A stretch of DNA of 64,000 nt from Bergeyella porcorum (lineage in GTDB: Bacteria; Bacteroidota; Bacteroidia; Flavobacteriales; Weeksellaceae): the NCBI RefSeq assembly GCF_042427575.1, contig NZ_JBHMFD010000005.1, forward strand, positions 11,840 to 75,839. The letters run 5' to 3'. A program made the position numbers and the translations under genes. How positions within the stretch are numbered: position 1 is the first letter of the stretch; the number at the start of each line of letters is the position of its first letter. Below, in pieces: positions 33,731 through 40,023 of this stretch. The notes beneath the pieces are model-generated. The model ran no database searches. It was given only the letters and a program-made list of their open reading frames with translations, and was not told the DNA's origin.

Positions 33731-33967
33731 ATGAAAAAAATGTTATTAGTGGCAGCTCTTGGAGTTGCAGGATTAGTGAGTGCGAGTACAGGTATTGTTC
33801 AAAAGAAAAATACTAAGATAGAAAAGTATCTTGCCTCCTCTTCGGATAATTGTACATGGATTTATTTGTCTTGTACATTTTCTAAAAAGTGTGGAGCTAA
33901 AAGTTTACAAGAATTAATCGATTATTGGGAAAAAGCAGAAGAGGCTTTTTGTGGAGGAAATAAATGA
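33731..33967 (+). CDS. small secreted four-cysteine peptide, module 1
   Basis: A 78-residue product with a Sec signal peptide (MKKMLLVAALGVAGLVSA) and a mature part of about 60 residues with cysteines spaced C-x6-C-x5-C-x19-C (CTWIYLSC, then CGAK and the final C in AFCGG). The second peptide at 38774-39040 has the same leader style and C-x6-C-x6-C-x18-C, so they form one family, which I do not recognise. Its stop overlaps the GLPGLI start in ATGA, which implies coupled translation. A toxin, antimicrobial or signalling peptide is possible; none is shown. Confidence 0.75.
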   Translation: MKKMLLVAALGVAGLVSASTGIVQKKNTKIEKYLASSSDNCTWIYLSCTFSKKCGAKSLQELIDYWEKAEEAFCGGNK

Positions 33968-34767
33968 TAAGAATGATAAAACAAATTTTACAGTTTATTT
34001 TTATAATGAACTTTGCTTGTATGGTGGCTCAGACGCATCGTTTTGTTTATAAGTTGGACTATCAGCCAGACTCTTTAGATGTTGGGAGTAAAAAAACAGA
34101 ATATTTTATTTTAACCCATAGTAAAACCCATTCTACATTTTTAAGTCTCAATTTACATAAAAGAGATTCCATTGCATCTACTTTACAAAAGGATTTTGAT
34201 AGAGGTACGCTCACGCGTATTGATGCTACTAAGATGCCCAAAACGGACTTTAAATACCAAGTCTTGAAGACCAATGATTCTGTTTTTGTGAAACAAAGAA
34301 TTGATAGAGGAAATTTTTATTATGTTGAAACCACTCCATTGCACTGGAAAATCAATAATGATAAAGTGGCTTCTATACAAGGGATGAAAGCCAGATATGC
34401 AGAGGTCGATTTTTCTGGGAGACATTTTGGAGCGTGGTTTTCTGATGAAATTCCTGTTTTTGATGGACCTTATATTTTCAAAAATCTTCCAGGTTTAATT
34501 CTAAAGATAGAAGATAGCAAGAAGCATTATAGCTTTGAACTTGTGCAGAGTTACACAGTGGAAGATGCTGGCTTAGAACTACCTAAGAAAATATTAGAAC
34601 AAGCTAAGCAAACTTCAAAGAAAAAGTTTTACGAAGCCATTGAAAGCGAGAAAGATAATATGATTAATGCTCTCAAAGAGATGGGTGGCGTGGTTTCAAT
34701 AGAGCAGGAAAGGAATTACCATCAGAGACAAAAAAAGAAAAACAATCCGCTTGAACTTAAACCATAA
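33964..34767 (+). CDS. GLPGLI family protein, module 1
   Basis: A 267-residue member of the Bacteroidota GLPGLI family (TIGR01200), function unknown. Signal peptide about 1-22 (alternative start three codons downstream), then YKLDYQPDSLD, FGAWFSDEIPVFDGPYIF, and the name-giving FKNLPGLILKIED. Basic C-terminal tail (HQRQKKKNNPLELKP). It is the same length as the second copy at 37912-38715 and about one third identical by eye, with the same ordered motifs. It is coupled to the four-cysteine peptide through a 4-base overlap. A role in export, processing or binding of that peptide is an inference from pairing. Confidence 0.88.
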   Translation: MIRMIKQILQFIFIMNFACMVAQTHRFVYKLDYQPDSLDVGSKKTEYFILTHSKTHSTFLSLNLHKRDSIASTLQKDFDRGTLTRIDATKMPKTDFKYQVLKTNDSVFVKQRIDRGNFYYVETTPLHWKINNDKVASIQGMKARYAEVDFSGRHFGAWFSDEIPVFDGPYIFKNLPGLILKIEDSKKHYSFELVQSYTVEDAGLELPKKILEQAKQTSKKKFYEAIESEKDNMINALKEMGGVVSIEQERNYHQRQKKKNNPLELKP

Positions 34768-34773
34768 TACAAT

Positions 34774-34808
34774 TCCCCTCTATGTAACAGCGTAGAGGGA
34801 GTTTTGTT
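34774..34808. terminator. terminator between GLPGLI 1 and ybeY (repeat copy B)
   Basis: Stem CCCTCTA / TAGAGGG with flanking pairs and T runs on both sides, serving the convergent GLPGLI and ybeY genes. Near copy of the rpsJ terminator. The similarity extends to about 34815, into the ybeY stop codon region. Confidence 0.75.
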
Positions 34809-34809
34809 T

Positions 34810-35235
34810 TTAGAGGGCTATAAATTCAGAAATCGCATTAAGGTAAAAATCTTCTTTGCTTCGCATTTCTTTTATTTCTGCTTCTGTTTTGTCTTTATAA
34901 CCGCAGAGGTGGAGTACTCCGTGAGCCAATACCCTATGAAGCTCTTCCTCAAAGGATTTGGATAGCAGGGGAGCGTTCTCTGAAACTCGTGTAACGGAGA
35001 CAAAGATATCGCCAGAAATTTTCTTCCCTTTTACATAATCAAAGGTGATGATATCGGTGTAATAATCGTGTTGAAGGTAATCTTGGTTAATCTTTAGAAG
35101 ATACTCATCATCACAGAAAATATAATTGATATCCCCCAGCTTTTTACCCTCGTGGGTAATGATGTACTCTATCCAAGATGTTATGTTTTCGTTGATTGAA
35201 AGATTTTCAATGTTTTCAAAAAAGAAGTTGAGCAT
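34810..35235 (-). CDS. ybeY: endoribonuclease YbeY
   Basis: Zinc-dependent RNase for 16S rRNA 3'-end maturation and ribosome quality control, 141 residues. The metal site is the family motif HRVLAHGVLHLCGYKD: the first two His are present, while the third ligand position is in the KDKT variant usual for Flavobacteriia. INQDYLQHDYYTDIITFDY is the conserved upstream stretch. It is divergent from the acyltransferase gene and converges with the GLPGLI module. Confidence 0.92.
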   Translation of the reverse strand: MLNFFFENIENLSINENITSWIEYIITHEGKKLGDINYIFCDDEYLLKINQDYLQHDYYTDIITFDYVKGKKISGDIFVSVTRVSENAPLLSKSFEEELHRVLAHGVLHLCGYKDKTEAEIKEMRSKEDFYLNAISEFIAL

Positions 35236-35275
35236 TTTTCAGATGGTTTATTTAAGGATTACTCAATGTTTTTCA

Positions 35276-35306
35276 TTGTACAAAAATAAAACTTTAAGTA
35301 TCTTTG
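35276..35306 (+). promoter_or_regulatory. promoter of the acyltransferase gene
   Basis: TTG (35276-35278), 20 bases, TATCTTTG (35299-35306): consensus match. The leader is about 80 bases, with no clear structure. Confidence 0.75.
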
Positions 35307-35391
35307 AAGCGAATTGAGATGGTTATAAATTGTAAAGTTTACCGACTGCAAGTTAATAAATTTTTAGAAAAAGAAAATCATTTAATGGCCT

Positions 35392-36486
35392 ATGAAAAGA
35401 GATTTATATATTGATTTTGCTAAGGGAGCGGCTACCCTTTCCATTATTTTTATCCATACCGTTTTTTGGAGCGGTCAGTTTTATGTTCCTACGGAGGTTA
35501 GAGTTCTATCTTTACTGTTTGATGTACCTTTGTTCTATGCCCTTAGTGGTATTACATCGGGGGGGAATATAGAAAAAACGCTTTACCGATTGTTGCGCTT
35601 ACAGATTACTTTTATGATTTTCGTGACATTCCTTTTCTTTGTAGATTATTTCTTTAAAGTTTTCGGACTGAATATTTTTGGTTTTGAAAAAATGAAAGCG
35701 TTTTATTCCACCTTTGGGGCGAAATATACCCCTACCAGCCTTTCAGAATATCCTCAGTGGCAAAATTTGGGAAATTGGTACCTTCATAGTTACACCAATG
35801 CTGATACCTTCCCTGTGGTGATGGGAAGTTTTTGGTATCTGAAAGTCTATTTTATTCTAACGGTTTTCGGTGTTTTGATTTTGAGATTTTTCCCGAAACA
35901 TATCCATTGGTTTATAGGGCTTTGTCTAGGGCTTACCTTGTTATTTAATGTTTATCCAGGGTATTATCCATCGGGGCAAGTGGGCTATGTGGCGATTTAC
36001 TTAGCGATATTCCTTATTGCCAATAAGATGAAAGGCAAGCAAATCCCTACGCGATGGATTCCTATACTGTATATTGCTGTGGCTGCGGCTTTGGGAGTGA
36101 TGTTTTGGTATTACGGAACGGATATTTTCTATAAAATTAATAAACAGAAGTTTCCACCAAAAATCCCTTATATTGTATGGGCGTTATTCTCGCTCGTAAC
36201 ACTCTTTGTACTATATAACCGATTGAAAATCACAAAACCGAATTTTATCAATTACATAGGGAAAAATGCGATTTTCTATTACTTTGCACAGGGAATTTCT
36301 TCTTCTTTAGTTTACTTTTTGGTTGTTCCGATGAAAGAGATGATGCACTGGGCAGTTTTATTGGTAATCATCTTCGTGGTTAATGTTATCCTTGCCGTTA
36401 TTCTTGCCGAAGTACTGAAATGGATAGACGCACAAGGGTGGAAAATTTTGGAGTTTTTGAGAGCCAAAACAGCTTCAAAGCACTGA
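35392..36486 (+). CDS. acyltransferase 3 family membrane protein
   Basis: A 364-residue protein with about ten membrane helices of the OatA/WecH-like acyltransferase 3 family. N-terminal YIDFAKGAATLSIIFIHTVF has the Asp and the catalytic-type His (SIIFIH) of the family, followed by PLFYALSGI. It transfers acyl (often acetyl) groups to a surface sugar or lipid; the acceptor is not deducible. It ends 61 bases before miaE. Confidence 0.82.
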   Translation: MKRDLYIDFAKGAATLSIIFIHTVFWSGQFYVPTEVRVLSLLFDVPLFYALSGITSGGNIEKTLYRLLRLQITFMIFVTFLFFVDYFFKVFGLNIFGFEKMKAFYSTFGAKYTPTSLSEYPQWQNLGNWYLHSYTNADTFPVVMGSFWYLKVYFILTVFGVLILRFFPKHIHWFIGLCLGLTLLFNVYPGYYPSGQVGYVAIYLAIFLIANKMKGKQIPTRWIPILYIAVAAALGVMFWYYGTDIFYKINKQKFPPKIPYIVWALFSLVTLFVLYNRLKITKPNFINYIGKNAIFYYFAQGISSSLVYFLVVPMKEMMHWAVLLVIIFVVNVILAVILAEVLKWIDAQGWKILEFLRAKTASKH

Positions 36487-36547
36487 AACTAAAAATACGA
36501 AATAAGAAATTAATTAATAATCACTATTTTCGCATAAAATTATTACA

Positions 36548-37126
36548 ATGTTTAAACTAAAACTTCCTACCGACCCGAGATGGGCAAATATTGCCGAAGG
36601 AAACATTAGCGAAATCCTTACCGACCACGCTTGGTGCGAACAAAAAGCTGCTTCTAATGCCATTACGCTCATCACAATGCTACCAGAATATCCTGAAATT
36701 GTAACCGAACTCTTGGCGATTGCTCAGGAAGAGTTGGAGCATTTCAATCAAGTGCACGAGATTATCAAAGCCCGTGGTTTTGAATTGGGTAGAGCACGAA
36801 AAGATGATTATGTGAACGATTTGGTAAAGTTCATCGTGCAAGGCTCTCGCGAGGATTTGATTATTGATAGAATGCTATTTGCTGCAATGATAGAAGCCAG
36901 AAGCTGTGAGCGTTTCAAAGTGCTTACAGAAAACATCAAAGATGAAGAACTGAAAGTATTTTACCGTGAACTGATGATTTCCGAAGCCAACCATTATACC
37001 ACTTTTATAGGTTTTGCACGCCAACTGGGAGACCCTGAAAAAGTGAATAAACGCTGGGAGGAATGGCTAGAATACGAGGCGAAAGTCATCCAAAGTTATG
37101 GTAAAAAAGAAACCATCCACGGATAA
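36548..37126 (+). CDS. miaE: tRNA-(ms2io6A)-hydroxylase MiaE
   Basis: Non-haem diiron monooxygenase that hydroxylates the isopentenyl group of ms2i6A37 in tRNA. 192 residues with the carboxylate/His iron ligands of a ferritin-like bundle: the Glu of WCEQKAASN, EELEHFNQVH, EARSCERF and SEANHYTTF. The MiaA/MiaB enzymes that make the substrate are outside the window. It overlaps the long form of the next ORF; with the downstream start chosen there is a 10-base gap. Confidence 0.92.
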   Translation: MFKLKLPTDPRWANIAEGNISEILTDHAWCEQKAASNAITLITMLPEYPEIVTELLAIAQEELEHFNQVHEIIKARGFELGRARKDDYVNDLVKFIVQGSREDLIIDRMLFAAMIEARSCERFKVLTENIKDEELKVFYRELMISEANHYTTFIGFARQLGDPEKVNKRWEEWLEYEAKVIQSYGKKETIHG

Positions 37127-37136
37127 TTTTCATTCA

Positions 37137-37772
37137 ATGCCAAGAAAAAATAGCGAATACTTTTTGAATCAATTCCTGAAATATCTTTTTCAGGGATTGA
37201 TGATTATTGGACCTATCACCCTTACGGTTTTTGTGATATGGTCTATCATTTCATCTATTGATAGCAATATTCCTTTTCTCTCGGAAAATCTATATCCGGG
37301 GATTACCTTCCTCATCGTGGTGATGGCTACGGTGGGCATTGGCTATCTGGGAAATAAACTGGTATTTGGAAGGTTTATCTTTGATAGGATAGATGGTTTT
37401 TTGGAGAAAACCCCTGGGGTGAAGCATATCTACACTCCAACTAAAGAGGTAATGTCTTCCTTTGTGGGAGATAAAAAGAAATTTAATGACCCTGTGTGGG
37501 TGAAAACCAATGAAAATCCTGAAATGTGGAGGATAGGCTTTCTTACCCAGAAGGATATGGGAGCTGTGGGTAAGCATCAGTTTGTAGCGGTGTATTTACC
37601 ACATTCTTATGCTATTTCGGGTTGGGTTATCATTACCGAAAAGAAAAATATAAAACCTGTAGTAGGGATGAACGCAGCCTCTGCAATGAAGTTTGCAGTG
37701 AGTGGTGGTGTGGCTGGCTTTCACGGTGGGGATGTGAGTTTTTCTTCCGAGGAAAAAGAAAATGAACTTTAA
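37137..37772 (+). CDS. DUF502 family membrane protein
   Basis: A 211-residue protein of the DUF502 family with two membrane segments (about residues 13-36 and 50-73 from the ATG at 37137) and a conserved soluble part (KHIYTPTKEVMSSFVGDKK, PHSYAISGWVIITEK). Function unknown; family members in plants are linked to membrane trafficking. A start at 37098 would add 13 residues and overlap miaE by 29 bases; the ATG at 37137 gives the conserved N-terminus MPRKNSEYFLNQFLKYLFQG. Confidence 0.85.
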   Translation: MPRKNSEYFLNQFLKYLFQGLMIIGPITLTVFVIWSIISSIDSNIPFLSENLYPGITFLIVVMATVGIGYLGNKLVFGRFIFDRIDGFLEKTPGVKHIYTPTKEVMSSFVGDKKKFNDPVWVKTNENPEMWRIGFLTQKDMGAVGKHQFVAVYLPHSYAISGWVIITEKKNIKPVVGMNAASAMKFAVSGGVAGFHGGDVSFSSEEKENEL

Positions 37773-37777
37773 TATCA

Positions 37778-37812
37778 AAAGAAACTATCTCGAATTCGGG
37801 ATAGTTTCTTTT
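37778..37812. terminator. terminator after the DUF502 gene
   Basis: GAAACTAT (37781-37788) / ATAGTTTC (37801-37808) stem with a 12-base loop and an eight-T run on the plus strand. Confidence 0.8.
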
Positions 37813-37823
37813 TTTTGTTTAAT

Positions 37824-37880
37824 CTATTGATTGTAAATATCTCCCAATTGCGTTAAATACTCGTGGGCGGTTAAATCAAA
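37824..37880 (-). pseudogene. orphan 3' end of surE
   Basis: On the minus strand this reads FDLTAHEYLTQLGDIYNQ and a stop. The first part is identical at the base level, for 28 bases (37853-37880), to the end of the intact surE (39164-39191, encoding FDLTAHEYL). It is the displaced original end of surE, now 1.3 kb away with the peptide-GLPGLI module in between. Confidence 0.8.
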
Positions 37881-37917
37881 ATAAAACGGGGATGCTTGAA
37901 GGTATCCCGTTTTATTT
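37881..37917 (-). terminator. terminator of GLPGLI gene 2
   Basis: ATAAAACGGGGA (37881-37892) / TCCCGTTTTAT (37905-37915) with one bulge. The stop codon lies inside the stem, and TTTTGATTT on the minus strand runs into the surE repeat. Confidence 0.75.
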
Positions 37918-38715
37918 TGATTTTTCCAGAGCATTGTTTCTTTTCTTTCTGTTTTTCAAAACGTTTTCTTTTCCGCTTTCATCAAGAAACATTCCTGCCA
38001 TTTCCATTTCTTTGATATAATTATCATTAATGTTTCTCATTGCTTTAAAATACTCCTCTTTGGATACCTTCTTGAATTTGTCCAAAATCTTATCAGGATA
38101 ATAAGTCGACACAAAGTTCTGATGTCCCTTTTTTATTTCTATCAATTCAAATGCAAAGAAATCTTGCGAATCAGAAACTTCAATAATCAATCCGGGTAAA
38201 TTTTTGAATTTGTACGGACCTTCAGGAATGGGTATATCCTCGGTGTACCAAGCTGTCCAAATTCTGCCACCATAGTTTAATTCTGCCTTTTTGCAAGTGT
38301 ATCCGTGAAGTGTTTTGGTGTCATTATAGAGTTTCCATTTCGTAGGGATATTGTCCTTGTAATGAAATTGATAGTTTAAAATTTCGTCATAAAAATTGAG
38401 TTCATCTTCTTTTTTGATGATTAGAAATTTGAAGCGTGTTTTCGGAACGCCAGCCAATGCAGAAGCGAATGAATCCTCTGTAAGATTTTGAGATTTTTGG
38501 GCAATGTATAGGTCACCTTTGAGCTTATTAACAGAGAGAAAAGCGGAAGTCTCTTCATCAATATTAAGATAAAAATCTTCTTCCAGCCTATGAGTGTTCG
38601 TAGAATCTGGTTGATAAGACAAGCGATAATAAACATTCAGATGTTTTTTATCAATGGTCTGTCCTTGCAAAAGCCCAGCGATAATGAATAATAGAATAAA
38701 GTATATTGTTTTCAT
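37912..38715 (-). CDS. GLPGLI family protein, module 2
   Basis: A 267-residue paralogue of the protein at 33964-34767, with the same ordered motifs: signal peptide (about 1-18), YRLSYQPDST, IWTAWYTEDIPIPEGPYKF, FKNLPGLIIEVSD, and a basic C-terminus (KNRKKRNNALEKSK). Function unknown. It is downstream of the second four-cysteine peptide on the minus strand, but unlike copy 1 it is separated from it by 58 bases that hold a hairpin. The whole unit interrupts the surE 3' region. Confidence 0.88.
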   Translation of the reverse strand: MKTIYFILLFIIAGLLQGQTIDKKHLNVYYRLSYQPDSTNTHRLEEDFYLNIDEETSAFLSVNKLKGDLYIAQKSQNLTEDSFASALAGVPKTRFKFLIIKKEDELNFYDEILNYQFHYKDNIPTKWKLYNDTKTLHGYTCKKAELNYGGRIWTAWYTEDIPIPEGPYKFKNLPGLIIEVSDSQDFFAFELIEIKKGHQNFVSTYYPDKILDKFKKVSKEEYFKAMRNINDNYIKEMEMAGMFLDESGKENVLKNRKKRNNALEKSK

Positions 38716-38731
38716 TGCAAAATGATAAAAG

Positions 38732-38764
38732 ACACCTTTAATGTTTAATCAACATTAAAGGTGT
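38732..38764 (-). terminator. attenuator-like hairpin between peptide 2 and GLPGLI 2
   Basis: Perfect 14-base stem ACACCTTTAATGTT / AACATTAAAGGTGT with a five-base loop, followed by CTTTTATCATTTT on the minus strand. It would end most transcripts after the peptide gene, giving more peptide than GLPGLI product. Confidence 0.75.
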
Positions 38765-38773
38765 AGATTTGTT

Positions 38774-39040
38774 TTAGCATACCTCACCTGCCATCTCGGC
38801 CGCAAGTTTAAGTCTTCCTTCAAATGTTTTCGCGCACACCATTCCTGTTTTTCCACAATCAAACATAACCACCCAGCAGGTCATATCGTTGGATACTTCG
38901 TTTAGTTTATGACTATTAGCAGTAGCCTTTCTTTCAGATTGAGCTTTTCTCTCAGAATCTTTTGATTCTTTTACAGGGTTAGATTTGGCTGACAGAGCAC
39001 CAACAGTAGTTAGCGCTGCAATTAATAAGAGCTTTTTCAT
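38774..39040 (-). CDS. small secreted four-cysteine peptide, module 2
   Basis: An 88-residue product with a signal peptide (MKKLLLIAALTTVGALSA), a charged, Lys/Glu/Ser-rich propeptide-like stretch (SERKAQSERKA) and a C-terminal core with C-x6-C-x6-C-x18-C (CWVVMFDC, VCAKTF, final EVC). The spacing matches the peptide at 33731-33967, while the propeptide is longer. The last residue is the fourth Cys. Two disulfides are likely after export. Followed by a strong hairpin and GLPGLI gene 2. I do not recognise the family. Confidence 0.75.
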   Translation of the reverse strand: MKKLLLIAALTTVGALSAKSNPVKESKDSERKAQSERKATANSHKLNEVSNDMTCWVVMFDCGKTGMVCAKTFEGRLKLAAEMAGEVC

Positions 39041-39069
39041 AAAAATAAGAGTTTTTAAATTATCGATTG

Positions 39070-39107
39070 TAAAGCTAATAAAAAAAATAATATGACAAAA
39101 TTCATAT
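39070..39107 (-). promoter_or_regulatory. promoter and dyad operator of module 2
   Basis: Minus strand: ATATGA-N6-TCATAT (39090-39107), a perfect inverted repeat, covers the -33 TTG (39096-39098). TAGCTTTA (39070-39077) lies 18 bases on. Same dyad, same position and a similar -7 variant (TAGYTTTA) as module 1. Confidence 0.62.
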
Positions 39108-39128
39108 TGCTTTTTTTAATGATTTGTA

Positions 39129-39902
39129 TTAAGGGTTGTGTGCTAGTAATTCACTTAGAGGGTTTAAATACTCGTGGGCGGTTAAATCAAATTTTACTGG
39201 AACTATGGAGATATAGCCGTCCGCAAGAGCGTTTTCATCGGCATTTTCATCGGTATCCATATTGTTAAAATATCCTGTAAGCCAATAGTATTTTTTTCCG
39301 TGAGGATTGGTACGCTCGTCAAAGCTCTCTTCCCATTTGGCATACGCTTGGCGACAAACCTTTACGCCTTTGATGTCTTCTTTCTTTAGTTTCGGAATGT
39401 TTACATTCAGCACAACGCCTTTGGGAAGTGGATGTTCTAAAACCTTTTTTACAATTCTCTGGATATGTTCTTTAGCCTGAGTAAAATCTGCATCCCAACT
39501 GAAATCGAGCAAGGAAAAACCAATGGCGTTAAGTCCTTCAATGCCAGCTTCTACAGCGGCAGACATCGTCCCAGAATAGATTACATTGATGGAAGAATTG
39601 GCACCATGATTAATCCCCGAAACTACTACATCTGGCTTTCTGGTGAGGATTTTATCCAAAGCAAATTTTACACAATCTACAGGAGTTCCGCTCAGAGCGT
39701 AATCCGTCTGAGGACCATCTAACGAGATTTCTTCAAAAGTAAGGGTAGAATTGATGGTAATGGCGTGTCCTTTGCCAGACTGTGGCGAGTTGGGAGCAAC
39801 AACAATCACTTCGCCAATTTCGTTCATAAACTCTACCAGATGTCTTATGCCTGGTGCCGTGATGCCATCATCATTGGTTACTAAAATCAGGGGTTTTTGC
39901 AT
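39129..39902 (-). CDS. surE: 5'/3'-nucleotidase SurE
   Basis: Metal-dependent nucleotide phosphatase of stationary-phase survival, 257 residues. Metal and active-site motifs: LVTNDDGITAPGI (Asp-Asp near residue 10), APNSPQSGKGHAIT and VVSGINHGANS. The last residues (NPLSELLAHNP) differ from the orphan end at 37824-37880 (TQLGDIYNQ), so the gene now ends with codons brought in by the inserted module after a shared 28-base block. The protein should still be functional, because the catalytic core is upstream of the junction. Confidence 0.94.
   Translation of the reverse strand: MQKPLILVTNDDGITAPGIRHLVEFMNEIGEVIVVAPNSPQSGKGHAITINSTLTFEEISLDGPQTDYALSGTPVDCVKFALDKILTRKPDVVVSGINHGANSSINVIYSGTMSAAVEAGIEGLNAIGFSLLDFSWDADFTQAKEHIQRIVKKVLEHPLPKGVVLNVNIPKLKKEDIKGVKVCRQAYAKWEESFDERTNPHGKKYYWLTGYFNNMDTDENADENALADGYISIVPVKFDLTAHEYLNPLSELLAHNP
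39164..39191. repeat. 28-bp direct repeat, right copy (surE junction)
   Basis: Exact 28-base match to 37853-37880, in the same orientation, with the core TACTCGTGGGCGGTTAAATC. The two copies bound the peptide-GLPGLI module 2, like the ends of an integrated element at a gene 3' end. No integrase is present inside. Confidence 0.85.
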
Positions 39903-40023
39903 TATAGTATTATTTTTAGCAAAAATAAATAAAAAAAGTACCGCTATTTATAAATAAGGTATTAAATTTGATTCCTCAAAAAGATGAATTAACCCAAAGT
40001 ATTTTAACCCAAGACAACATTAT

